Shown here one piece after another: positions 9,799 to 18,622 of a stretch of 38,417 nucleotides of DNA (position 1 is the first letter of the stretch; every line of letters starts with the position of its first letter). Location of the stretch: positions 1 through 38,417 of the forward strand of contig MHNE01000015.1 in the NCBI GenBank assembly GCA_001819605.1, read 5' to 3'. Origin of the DNA: Candidatus Portnoybacteria bacterium RIFCSPLOWO2_01_FULL_43_11. Lineage in GTDB: Bacteria > Patescibacteriota > Minisyncoccia > Portnoybacterales > UBA2143. The notes below the pieces were generated by a model that was not told the origin of the DNA, ran no database searches, and was given only the letters and a program-made list of their open reading frames with translations. A program made the position numbers and the translations under genes.

Positions 9799-10154
9799 AA
9801 TGCTCTTCTTATAATTTTATACCAATCAGGATAATCAAAAATACCTTGAAAAATCACGCCAATAATCATTCCCTGAAAAATAGTCTCTTTTAAGACCGGC
9901 ACAATGTCAAAAATTCCTAAAAAAAATAAAGAAAGGCCAATCAACCAATGATGAAAATGAAGACGATATCGACCTATGTTTAATATTATTGATTTTATCC
10001 GGCCCGGTAAGCCGACTTTTTTGCCACCACCCCATCTGGCCAAAAAATAACCCGTCACTCCGGCAAGTGTAATCGGAAATGAAATAAAACTCAAAGCCCC
10101 TAATGAAGAAATTAAAAGTTTTTTATTTTTAAGTAATTTTATCTTTTCCCACAT
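9795..10154 (-). CDS. Small multi-TM protein with HFHHW motif, unknown function
   Basis: 119 aa, several hydrophobic segments, YRLHFHHWLIGLSLFFLG; ATGA overlap with ftsQ. Confidence 0.65.
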   Translation of the reverse strand: MWEKIKLLKNKKLLISSLGALSFISFPITLAGVTGYFLARWGGGKKVGLPGRIKSIILNIGRYRLHFHHWLIGLSLFFLGIFDIVPVLKETIFQGMIIGVIFQGIFDYPDWYKIIRRAL

Positions 10155-11376
10155 ATTTTCTTAAAACTTTCGGCACCAGCACACTGCCGTCTTTTTGTTG
10201 ATAATTTTCTAAAATAGCGATAATTGTTCGGCCAATGGCCAAGGCAGTGGCGTTAAGCGTATGAACAAAAGATGTCTTATTTGTCTTTTGGTCCTTATAA
10301 CGAATATTAAGCCCTTGGGCTTGAAAATCAGAGGTATTTGAACAAGAATGCGTTTCCCGATACTGATTTTGGCCGGGCAGCCATGTCTCAATATCATACT
10401 GCTTTACGTCAATCCAGTCCATATCCCCGGCGCAAAGAAGCACCACTCTATAAGAAAGCCCTAATAACTGCATAATCATTTCTTCTTGAGCGAGTAAAAA
10501 ATCGTGCTCTTTTAAGGAATCTTTTGGCTTAGTAAACACAAACATCTCTACTTTATCAAATTGATGAACCCGTAAAATACCTTTAGTATCTTTACCATAA
10601 GAGCCGGCTTCGCGCCGAAAACAGGTGGAAAAACCCACATAACGCCGCGGCAGATCCTCTTCTTTAAAAATCTCATTCATATGCATCGGACCAACCGTAT
10701 GTTCGGCGCTGCCGATTAAATAAAGCTCGTCCTTGGGAATAAAATAACGTTCTTCTTCCATACCGGCTAAAAGACGGCCAGTTCCTCTATAAGGCCCGGG
10801 TTTAATCATCACCGGTGGCGCAATCGGAATAAATCCCTCTTTTATTAAAACATCAAAAGCTAATTGAATCAAAGCGAATTCCAATAAAACCGCTTCTCTT
10901 TTTAAATAACCGAAACGACTGCCCGAGACCTTAGCCGCTCTTTCTATGTCAATTAAATCTAATTTTTCCGCTATGGTCAAATAATCTTTTGGCTTAAAAT
11001 TAAACTTTGGCTTTTTGCCAACTTCACGCAAAACTTTATTGTCTTTTTCGTCTTTTCCTTCCGGCACCTCGTCAAGCGGCAAATTCGGCGCCTGCTGGAT
11101 TAAATTCTCCAGTTCTTTTTCGGTTTTTTCCAGTTCCGGCTCTAATGATTTTATTTGCTCTTTTATCTTTTTGGCATTTTTATGTTGTTCGCTGTTCGCT
11201 GTTCCTTGTTCGCTAATTCTATTCTGTTCTGCCCGCAGTTGCTCCACTTCCTGAAGCATTTCTCGCTTTTTTTTATCCAATTCCAAAAGCCAATCAATAT
11301 CAACCTTGACCTGTTTTTTCCGACAACCCTCTTTTACTTTCTCCGGATTTTCACGGATGAATTTGATGTCGAGCAT
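10129..11376 (-). CDS. serS: Serine--tRNA ligase
   Basis: MLDIKFIRENPEKVKEG coiled coil, class II motifs (GSAEHTVGPMHMNE, FRREAGSYGKDTKGILRVHQFDKVEMF). Start set to MLDIK (11376). Confidence 0.98.
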   Translation of the reverse strand: MLDIKFIRENPEKVKEGCRKKQVKVDIDWLLELDKKKREMLQEVEQLRAEQNRISEQGTANSEQHKNAKKIKEQIKSLEPELEKTEKELENLIQQAPNLPLDEVPEGKDEKDNKVLREVGKKPKFNFKPKDYLTIAEKLDLIDIERAAKVSGSRFGYLKREAVLLEFALIQLAFDVLIKEGFIPIAPPVMIKPGPYRGTGRLLAGMEEERYFIPKDELYLIGSAEHTVGPMHMNEIFKEEDLPRRYVGFSTCFRREAGSYGKDTKGILRVHQFDKVEMFVFTKPKDSLKEHDFLLAQEEMIMQLLGLSYRVVLLCAGDMDWIDVKQYDIETWLPGQNQYRETHSCSNTSDFQAQGLNIRYKDQKTNKTSFVHTLNATALAIGRTIIAILENYQQKDGSVLVPKVLRKYVGKDKIT

Positions 11377-11387
11377 AATAATTTTCA

Positions 11388-11413
11388 ACAGCGAAGAAAT
11401 ATGTCTTCGCTGT
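11388..11413 (-). repeat. Perfect 10-bp inverted repeat between lysS and serS
   Basis: ACAGCGAAGA (11388-11397) / TCTTCGCTGT (11404-11413), 6-nt loop. Confidence 0.75.
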
Positions 11414-11423
11414 CCGCTTCATT

Positions 11424-12899
11424 TTATTTCGGCCTCATCAAAGGAAATAAAATTATTTCCCGCAAGCTGTGCGAATCGGTTAAAAGAGCGGCTAAACGGT
11501 CCAAGCCCATGCCAAAGCCCGCCGCCGGCGGCATGCCGTATTCCAAGGCCTCAATAAAGTCTTTATCGTATCTTTGCGCTTCGTCGTCTCCGCCTTTCCT
11601 GTGTTTTTCCTGCTCTTTAAATCTTTTATCCTGCTCCAAAGGATCGTTTAATTCTGAAAAAGCGTTATTTAATTCAATTCCGCCGGCAATCAACTGAAAC
11701 CGGGCTGCCTTAGTCAAATCCCCCTCAACCGATTTAGCCAAAGGCGTCATTTCAATCGGATGATTAATCACAAAACACGGCTGAATTAATTTCGGCCTGA
11801 CTGTTTTTTTATACAACTCATCAATTATTTTACAACGCGGGTCTTTAGATTCTATTTTTAAGTCAAATTCTTTTACCTTTTGACGCAAGTCTTTTGTCTC
11901 TGTTTTTTCAATGTCTATCCGACATTCTTTTTTTATTAAGTCTTGAAATTTAATCCGCGGCCAAGGTCTTTCAAAGTTTATTTTATGATTTTGATAGTTA
12001 ATCGTTGTCTGTTGTTCGCTGTTTGCCAATATCTGCTTTAACAGATATTCAAACATCTCTTCAATCATCTCCATTAAATCCTCATAATCAGCGTAAGCCC
12101 AATAAAATTCAAGCATGGTAAAATCAGGGTTATGAGAAAAATCAACGCCTTCGTTTCTAAAACAACGGCCGATTTCATAGACTTTTTCAAAACCGCCGAC
12201 TAACAACCTTTTTAAAAAAAGCTCCGGCGCTACCCTAAGATACAAATCAAAATCCAAGGCATTGAGATATGTTTTAAAAGGTCTGGCCGAGGCGCCCCCG
12301 GGAATTAACTGAAGAATCGGCGTCTCTACTTCAATAAATCCCTGTTTTTCTAAAAATTCTCTGATAGATTTAATAATCTGGTTGCGGACTAAAAATTTTT
12401 CCCGGACATCTCTATTCATCGCTAAATCCAGATATCTTTTTCGAAATCTCTCCTCCACATCCTTTAGGCCGTGCCACTTCTCCGGCAAAGGTAAAAGAGT
12501 TTTGGTTAAAATCCGGTAATCTTTGACCAACAAAGTCCTCTCGCCTTTTTTAGTCAAAAAAACCTCGCCTTTGGCTTCAATAAAATCGCCAATGTCAAAA
12601 TTATCCAAAAAAAACTTATATTTTTTTTCGCCCAGCCGGTCTTTTTTAAAATAAAGCTGGAATTTGGCTGCGGCGTCTTCAATATGCGCGAAAGTTGAAC
12701 CGCCATGCTCACGAATATTTCTCAAGCGACTGGCCAAAACTACCTGACTCTTTTGACTGGATAAATTCTTAAAATCATCAAAAACTTCTCTGCAGGTATG
12801 AGTCCGTTTAGTTTTAGCCGGATAAGGATTTAAACCTTCTTGGCGGATATTTTCCAGTTTCTTTAAACGAGTTTTTCTAATAGATTGAACAGAAGACAT
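11424..12899 (-). CDS. lysS: Lysine--tRNA ligase (class II)
   Basis: FIEVETPILQLIPGGASARPFKTYLNALDFDLYLRVAPELFLKRL and GMGLDRLAALLTDSHSLREIILFP motifs. Confidence 0.98.
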   Translation of the reverse strand: MSSVQSIRKTRLKKLENIRQEGLNPYPAKTKRTHTCREVFDDFKNLSSQKSQVVLASRLRNIREHGGSTFAHIEDAAAKFQLYFKKDRLGEKKYKFFLDNFDIGDFIEAKGEVFLTKKGERTLLVKDYRILTKTLLPLPEKWHGLKDVEERFRKRYLDLAMNRDVREKFLVRNQIIKSIREFLEKQGFIEVETPILQLIPGGASARPFKTYLNALDFDLYLRVAPELFLKRLLVGGFEKVYEIGRCFRNEGVDFSHNPDFTMLEFYWAYADYEDLMEMIEEMFEYLLKQILANSEQQTTINYQNHKINFERPWPRIKFQDLIKKECRIDIEKTETKDLRQKVKEFDLKIESKDPRCKIIDELYKKTVRPKLIQPCFVINHPIEMTPLAKSVEGDLTKAARFQLIAGGIELNNAFSELNDPLEQDKRFKEQEKHRKGGDDEAQRYDKDFIEALEYGMPPAAGFGMGLDRLAALLTDSHSLREIILFPLMRPK

Positions 12900-12909
12900 A
12901 TTATAGGAA

Positions 12910-13371
12910 TTATTTGATATTTACTATTTTATACCTAACTTTTTTTCCGGGTATTTCTACATCAACCACATCGCCGACCTCGTGACCCAAAAAGGCTTTG
13001 CCCAGAGGCGATTCGTTAGAAATTTTTCCCTGACTTGGTTCGGCCTCTTGGGAACCGACAATGTTAAATACGTGTTTTCTAAGACTTGACCTGACTTCAA
13101 TCACGGACCCCAGACCGACTTTCTTTTTAGAACCGGTGTCTTTGCCCGGCTGAATAACAATTATATTTCTAATCATATCTTCCAATTCTAAAATTCTTCC
13201 TTCATTAAATGACTGCGCTTCTTTCGCAGCCGAATATTCCGTATTTTCGCTTAAATCTCCTAATGACTTGGCTTCTTCCAATCTTTTAGCTATCTCTTGC
13301 CGTTTTTCAATTTTTCTCTCTTTTAATTCATTTTTTAACTTTTGAAGACCTTCTGGAGTAATGTATTTCAT
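12910..13371 (-). CDS. greA: Transcription elongation factor GreA
   Basis: ITPEGLQKLKNELKERK..., LGDLSENTEYSAAKEAQSFNEGRILELE, SPLGKAFLGHEVGDVVDV. Confidence 0.96.
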   Translation of the reverse strand: MKYITPEGLQKLKNELKERKIEKRQEIAKRLEEAKSLGDLSENTEYSAAKEAQSFNEGRILELEDMIRNIIVIQPGKDTGSKKKVGLGSVIEVRSSLRKHVFNIVGSQEAEPSQGKISNESPLGKAFLGHEVGDVVDVEIPGKKVRYKIVNIK

Positions 13372-13391
13372 CTTTTTAGTGTCTTATATAT

Positions 13392-13645
13392 TGTAAGAAA
13401 TCCAACCGTTGTTTACATTTCTTGAGAAAAGAGCAGAAAATCTTTTCCCAACCAGCATATTGGAGCAATAGAGACAAATTACCGAAGCGAGCGAGAGGGA
13501 GACCGAAACTGCGGGAGCGAAGCGACCAAATTTCGGAGGGTTCCCCGAAGCGAGCGAGGATAATTTACCTATTGCGAAGATCCGGCTGGCGGGAAAAGAT
13601 TTTCTGCTGAATATAAAAATCTAAACAACACTCGTAATTCTTACA
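13392..13645. repeat. Long palindromic intergenic element A
   Basis: Perfect arms AGCAGAAAATCTTTTCCC (13432-13449) / GGGAAAAGATTTTCTGCT (13591-13608); outer TGTAAGAA/TTCTTACA and GTTGTTT/AAACAAC; inner GCAATAG/CTATTGC, AAATTA/TAATTT, CCGAAA/TTTCGG. Confidence 0.9.
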
Positions 13646-13653
13646 TAAGAATT

Positions 13654-15654
13654 TTACCGACTAAACCACCATTCAAATACTTCCTTAGCTACCGGCACAG
13701 CCGCCCGGTGCCCTTCGCCGCCTCCTTCAACCACCACGGCTAAAGCGATTTCCGGGTTTTCATAAGGGGCAAACCCGGTAAACCAAGCATGAGTTTTATC
13801 AGAAACGCCAAATTGAGCTGTGCCGGTCTTTCCGGCCGCTCTTACGGGCAATGTCCCTAAAGCCTGAACTGAACCGGAAATAACCGATTCGCGCATTCCT
13901 TTTCGCACTATGGCTAAATTTTCTGAACTGATAAAATTTTCCCGGATAATTTTTGGCTCGATGTCTTTTATGGTATTTTTCTCTGAATCCATAATTTTGT
14001 CAACTATCTGCGGCTGATATAAAATCCCGTTGTTCGCAATGGCCGCGGTGGCCAAGGCCATCTGAAGCGGCGTAACCATTATGTCTCCCTGACCAATAGA
14101 GGCATGGTAAGTATCGCCGATATACCATTTTTCTTTCTTGGTTTCTTCTTTCCAGTTTTCGTCAGGAATCAAACCGTCTTCTTCAAAAGGCAAATCTATA
14201 TCAGTCAATTCACCCAAACCGAATAATTGAAGGTATTTTTTAATTCTATAAATGCCTAAACCATCTATATTTCCGTAGCCGCCTCCGACAGTGTAAAAAT
14301 AAACATTGCAGGATTCGGCGATTGCCTTTATTATATCAGTTAATCCGTGAATTTTCCAATCTGAAAAGGTATAGACGACTTGCGGATTATACGGATTGAC
14401 CACGGAAATTTCGCCCTGACTGTCATTGATTTTCTGACTGGGGCTGACTATTCTTTCTTCAAGAGCCGCGCTGCCGATTAAGGGCTTAATGATTGAACCG
14501 GGCGGATATTGTCCGGCTATTGCCCGGTTAAAAAGCGGTTGGTCGGGATTCTTAATCAAAGCGTCGTAATCAGCCGAAGAAATGCCTTGAGAAAAAATAT
14601 TATTATCAAAAGCGGGAAAACTTACCAAAGCGAGAATACCGCCATTTTTTACGTCAACAACTACGGCAGCCGCTTTTGTAACTTTTCCGCCCGGAGCGGA
14701 AATTTGACCAATTATTCTATTCAAACTCTGATAAAGTTTATCCTGCAGTCCTTTATCAATAAAAAGACCCAGACTTTGACCCGGCTCAGATGGCTTAAGC
14801 GCTAAGAATTTCCGGCTTTGTCCGAAAACATCCACCTCTATTTCTTCTTTTCCGGCCTCTCCTCTTAATAATTCCTCGTACTGAAGCTCTAAACCGGTTT
14901 TGCCGATCTCGTCATCCGGCCCGTATGAAAATTGAGACCCCAAATCAGCTGAATTAATCTCTCCCGTATAACCCAAAACATGAGAAAGAATCGGAGCTTC
15001 ATTTTCTCCTAAAATATATTGACGATGAATATTTCTGACCAGTCTCACGCCTGGCCACTCGCTGACCAAACTCTCCAGAACCAAAGCGGCTGACTGTTCT
15101 ATGTTTTTTACTAAAACTACCTGGGCTGTTTTGCCTTGAGCTTCTTTTATCTTTTTTTTAAACTCTTCTGATTTGTTGCCTGCTTTAGGAATTTTTTCTT
15201 CGCTCCGCGCTAAAGAATTTTTCTCCTGGTTTTCCCTTAAAATAACACTTATTTCTTTTAGAATCTCTTCTTGAACTGAAGCTGAATTTACCAGAAAATC
15301 CGCTAAATTAACCCTTAAATCAAAAGCCGGAACATTATAAACCAAAGGATCTCCGTAACGGTCATAAATAATGCCCCGGGGCGCGGCTAAAGAATATGTT
15401 TTAATTCTATTCCCTTCGGCTAAGTTCCTGTAATATTCACCCTTGATAATCTGAAGATACCCGGTCCGGATAAATAAAGCAAAAAGAGCGCTGACTATTA
15501 AAATATAAAAAAGGATAAAATTACGCGCTTTAATAGGCTGTTCTAATTTCCCTTTATCTTCCAAGGAACGAATGGCCTCGGCGTCTAAAAAAATCTCCTC
15601 GGCTTCAATGTTTTCATCTGAATTGTTTTTGATAGAATATTTTTTTAATCCCAT
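13654..15654 (-). CDS. mrdA: Penicillin-binding protein 2 (peptidoglycan transpeptidase)
   Basis: N-terminal TM; active-site PPGSIIKPL (SxxK), AESCN (SxN), KTGTAQ (KTG). Confidence 0.95.
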   Translation of the reverse strand: MGLKKYSIKNNSDENIEAEEIFLDAEAIRSLEDKGKLEQPIKARNFILFYILIVSALFALFIRTGYLQIIKGEYYRNLAEGNRIKTYSLAAPRGIIYDRYGDPLVYNVPAFDLRVNLADFLVNSASVQEEILKEISVILRENQEKNSLARSEEKIPKAGNKSEEFKKKIKEAQGKTAQVVLVKNIEQSAALVLESLVSEWPGVRLVRNIHRQYILGENEAPILSHVLGYTGEINSADLGSQFSYGPDDEIGKTGLELQYEELLRGEAGKEEIEVDVFGQSRKFLALKPSEPGQSLGLFIDKGLQDKLYQSLNRIIGQISAPGGKVTKAAAVVVDVKNGGILALVSFPAFDNNIFSQGISSADYDALIKNPDQPLFNRAIAGQYPPGSIIKPLIGSAALEERIVSPSQKINDSQGEISVVNPYNPQVVYTFSDWKIHGLTDIIKAIAESCNVYFYTVGGGYGNIDGLGIYRIKKYLQLFGLGELTDIDLPFEEDGLIPDENWKEETKKEKWYIGDTYHASIGQGDIMVTPLQMALATAAIANNGILYQPQIVDKIMDSEKNTIKDIEPKIIRENFISSENLAIVRKGMRESVISGSVQALGTLPVRAAGKTGTAQFGVSDKTHAWFTGFAPYENPEIALAVVVEGGGEGHRAAVPVAKEVFEWWFSR

Positions 15655-16159
15655 AAAAAATCAAGGTAATTAGAATCGTGTTATAGACCGCTTCTAAAAG
15701 AATTGAATAAAATGAATACGGATTAACAGGCCAAGACCCGTCTTTAAAAGAGATTGAACCAAAAAGAACAGAAATCGGAATAAACAGTCTAATCAAAATA
15801 ATTAAAATCAGGTTATAAAAAAGAGTGGCCGCGAGCGATAAAAGAACTAAGCTCCCAAAATTTATCCGGCTGAAAATATTTTTAATCAGCCAATCAACTA
15901 AATATGTAAGACCGATAAAACTTAAACTGAACACCCCGAAGGGCAAACCGCTGAATAAATCTAAAAGCAAACCGGCCAATATAATCGGCCAGAATTTCCG
16001 GCTGTCGGACAAATCTTTCTGGAAAACCAAGATAACCCAAGCTAAAATAAAAACTAAAACTAAATTAGGCGCTGCCCCGTAAATACCCAAGGCCGGCCAA
16101 AAACTGGTTTGACTGATAACGGATATCAATAAAATCAGAACAATGCTTAAAGATTTCAT
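15614..16159 (-). CDS. mreD: Rod shape-determining protein MreD
   Basis: Multi-TM ~180 aa protein between mreC and mrdA; FWPALGIYGAAPNLVLVFILAW and LAGLLLDLFSGLPFG motifs. Confidence 0.88.
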   Translation of the reverse strand: MKSLSIVLILLISVISQTSFWPALGIYGAAPNLVLVFILAWVILVFQKDLSDSRKFWPIILAGLLLDLFSGLPFGVFSLSFIGLTYLVDWLIKNIFSRINFGSLVLLSLAATLFYNLILIILIRLFIPISVLFGSISFKDGSWPVNPYSFYSILLEAVYNTILITLIFYGIKKIFYQKQFR

Positions 16160-16947
16160 CTTATTACAAAAACTCTGTCTATTTTCCCGAAATCCGCCGC
16201 GGGTCTGATAATCGCCTCTTTGAAAACCTGCGGCTGGCTGGAAATAACTTTTTCAATTTGACCAATAAAAATCCCTTTTGGAAAAAGATTAGCCAAGCCG
16301 GAAGTAATTACGGTTTGATTAGACTCAATTTTCTCGTCTTGAGCTATCCAATCCATAATTAAGCTGTTATAAGATCCCCCTCTGATAATCCCGCTGATTC
16401 CGGATTCCTGAATCAAAGCGTTAACCCGGCTGCCGGGATAAGTAATCAGCAAAACTTTGGCCGTTGAATTTGAAACTTGAGAAATCCTTCCCACTAAAAG
16501 ATTGCCGGCCGCGATCACTGTTTCTCCTGCCTTTAAGCCGTCTTTTTCTCCTTTATCAATTAAAATATACTCCCCTAAATTGGCCGGACTTTGTCCGATA
16601 ACATCGGCTAAAATCAATTGCCCTTTAATTTGTTCCGGTAAATCTATTTGCTGGCGAAGGAATTTATTTTCCCGGGCTGTTTCTTTTAATCCAGCCAATT
16701 CCCCCTTTAATTTCCTGTTTTCTTCCTGATATTCAATATTTTGAGAATTAAGCCGTTTGATATTTTTTAATAAATCAATAATATCCTTAAACTTCAGACT
16801 AATCTGATAAGTGGATTTTTGGAGAGGCGCCGTTATCCGAAAAAAAATATCTTTGGGCTGTTTTAATAATCCCTGACCGTTTATAAAAATTAAACCGATA
16901 ATCGTCAAAAGGGCTAAAATTACGGGTTTTTTAAATATTTTTTTCAT
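16156..16947 (-). CDS. mreC: Rod shape-determining protein MreC
   Basis: N-terminal TM, coiled coil, DVIGQSPANLGEYILIDKGEKDGLKAGETVI. Start taken as MKKIFKKP (16947) rather than 16989. Confidence 0.93.
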   Translation of the reverse strand: MKKIFKKPVILALLTIIGLIFINGQGLLKQPKDIFFRITAPLQKSTYQISLKFKDIIDLLKNIKRLNSQNIEYQEENRKLKGELAGLKETARENKFLRQQIDLPEQIKGQLILADVIGQSPANLGEYILIDKGEKDGLKAGETVIAAGNLLVGRISQVSNSTAKVLLITYPGSRVNALIQESGISGIIRGGSYNSLIMDWIAQDEKIESNQTVITSGLANLFPKGIFIGQIEKVISSQPQVFKEAIIRPAADFGKIDRVFVIR

Positions 16948-17032
16948 CACAGGCAGTTTATCATAAATAAAAAATCCCAACAATACCAACTAATTTGTCA
17001 GGTTTAAAATTAAAAATAATAAAAATGTAAGA

Positions 17033-17194
17033 CTAAACTGACTTTTCTTCTTCGGATTCGGTCGGTTCTTCCTTGCTCATCGAAGACGTCTCGGTCCCGC
17101 CCATTTCTTCCTCTCCCTTTCCTTTTCTAGACATTGCCCACCAAATTATACCGATAATTACTACTGCCGCGATACCGATATAAACCCATGTCAT
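17033..17194 (-). CDS. Small single-TM protein with acidic C-terminus (53 aa), absent from the ORF track
   Basis: MTWVYIGIAAVVIIGIIWWAMSRKGKGEEEMGGTETSSMSKEEPTESEEEKSV*, with AGGAG upstream of the ATG. Confidence 0.7.
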   Translation of the reverse strand: MTWVYIGIAAVVIIGIIWWAMSRKGKGEEEMGGTETSSMSKEEPTESEEEKSV

Positions 17195-17261
17195 ATTACT
17201 TTCTCCTTTCTGTCGCTTAGGCGACTAAATTTAGTTTAGCATATTTTAATTATTTTCCAAA

Positions 17262-18569
17262 CTAGAACTCTGTGGATAACTTCCAAACATCCCCGGCGCC
17301 CATTGTTATAACTACATCATTTTTTTTAAGGTGTTTTTTTAAATAATTTGCCGTCTTGGGAATGTCAGGAATATAGTTCACCCTTGCTTGATGCTCAAGA
17401 ATTGATTTTACCAGGTCTTTTGAATGCACTCCCCCTCTTTTTTCCCGAGCCGAACCATAAATATCCAAAATTATCACTTCGTCGGCCATATTAAAAGAAC
17501 GGGCAAAATCATTTAAAAGAACTTTAGTTCTCGTAAAAGTATGAGGGTGGAAAACGCACCAAATTTTTCTATCAGGATAAAGTCGTTTAGCCGCCTTTAA
17601 AGTAACTCTCACTTCTGTTGGGTGATGAGCGTAATCGTCAATAATTAAAATTCCATTTTTGAGTTTTTTCCTAATTTCAAATCGCCGCGCTGTTCCCTTG
17701 AATCTTTCTAAAATCTCTTTAGCTTTTTTAACATCAAGACCTAACTCTCTGACTAAAGTTAAAACAGCCAAAGCGTTCAGCCGATTATGCTCGCCCGGCA
17801 ATTCTAAAAAAAGCTCGCCAAATTTTTTAAAATCTTCTTGACGATATAATAGAATTTTACAAGGCGTTTTCTCTATAACTTCTTTAATGGTTTTGTCGCC
17901 GCCCCAACCGATAAACAAGCCGTCCTTCGGCAGCCTGGAAATTAATTTTAAAAAAGATTCTTTATAATCCTTAAAACTTCTAAAAAAATCAGGGTGGTCG
18001 TATTCAATATTAGTTAAAATTAAAATTTTAGGCCGGTATTTTAAAAACTTATTTTGATATTCGTCTATTTCAGCCGCGAAGTATTTAGACCTGCCGACCC
18101 GGGCATTGCTTTTCCACTCTAAAACCTTACTTCCGACTATAACTGTCGGATCCAAACCCAACCCCTCTAAGACTCGGCCAAGCATTGCTGTCGTAGTGGT
18201 CTTGCCGTGGGTTCCCGCTACTCCCAAACCATAGCTCTCTTTAAAAAGTAAAGCTAAAATATCAGAATAAGAATAAACGAATTTTCCTTGTTTTTTAACA
18301 TATTTAATCTCCGGATGAGAATCTTTATAGGCGCTCGAAGCCACGATTAAATCCGCGTCTTTGGGAACATTTTTAACTTTAAACCCTTCAAAAACTTTTA
18401 TTTTCAATTTATTTAAAACTTCATCGGTAAAAAATTTCTCGTGGGTGTCAGAACCCGAAACTTCAATGCCCCGGCCCTTTAAAACTTGAGCCAAAGCAGT
18501 CATCCCCACTCCTTTAATCCCGATAAAATAAGCTTTTTTTGTTTTTGAGAGATTTATTATTTTTGTCAT
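17262..18569 (-). CDS. murC: UDP-N-acetylmuramate--L-alanine ligase
   Basis: KKAYFIGIKGVGMTALAQVLKGRG, GVAGTHGKTTTTAMLG, DDYAHHPTEV. Start taken at MTKIINLS. Confidence 0.97.
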   Translation of the reverse strand: MTKIINLSKTKKAYFIGIKGVGMTALAQVLKGRGIEVSGSDTHEKFFTDEVLNKLKIKVFEGFKVKNVPKDADLIVASSAYKDSHPEIKYVKKQGKFVYSYSDILALLFKESYGLGVAGTHGKTTTTAMLGRVLEGLGLDPTVIVGSKVLEWKSNARVGRSKYFAAEIDEYQNKFLKYRPKILILTNIEYDHPDFFRSFKDYKESFLKLISRLPKDGLFIGWGGDKTIKEVIEKTPCKILLYRQEDFKKFGELFLELPGEHNRLNALAVLTLVRELGLDVKKAKEILERFKGTARRFEIRKKLKNGILIIDDYAHHPTEVRVTLKAAKRLYPDRKIWCVFHPHTFTRTKVLLNDFARSFNMADEVIILDIYGSAREKRGGVHSKDLVKSILEHQARVNYIPDIPKTANYLKKHLKKNDVVITMGAGDVWKLSTEF

Positions 18570-18622
18570 TTTATATTTAACTATTTCGTAAGCAAGCAAA
18601 TATACTTTAATATTTTTTCACT

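Noticed and set aside
11155-11697. 180-aa plus-strand ORF
   Set aside because: Antisense to serS and lysS, both strongly supported; Phe/Ser-rich composition typical of an antisense frame.
13422-13610. 62-aa plus-strand ORF
   Set aside because: Lies entirely in palindromic element A; the translation reflects the repeat, not a protein family.
15197-15220. Small hairpin in mrdA (encodes NSLARSEEKIP)
   Set aside because: About 22 nt with short stems in a variable region; too small to distinguish from chance.
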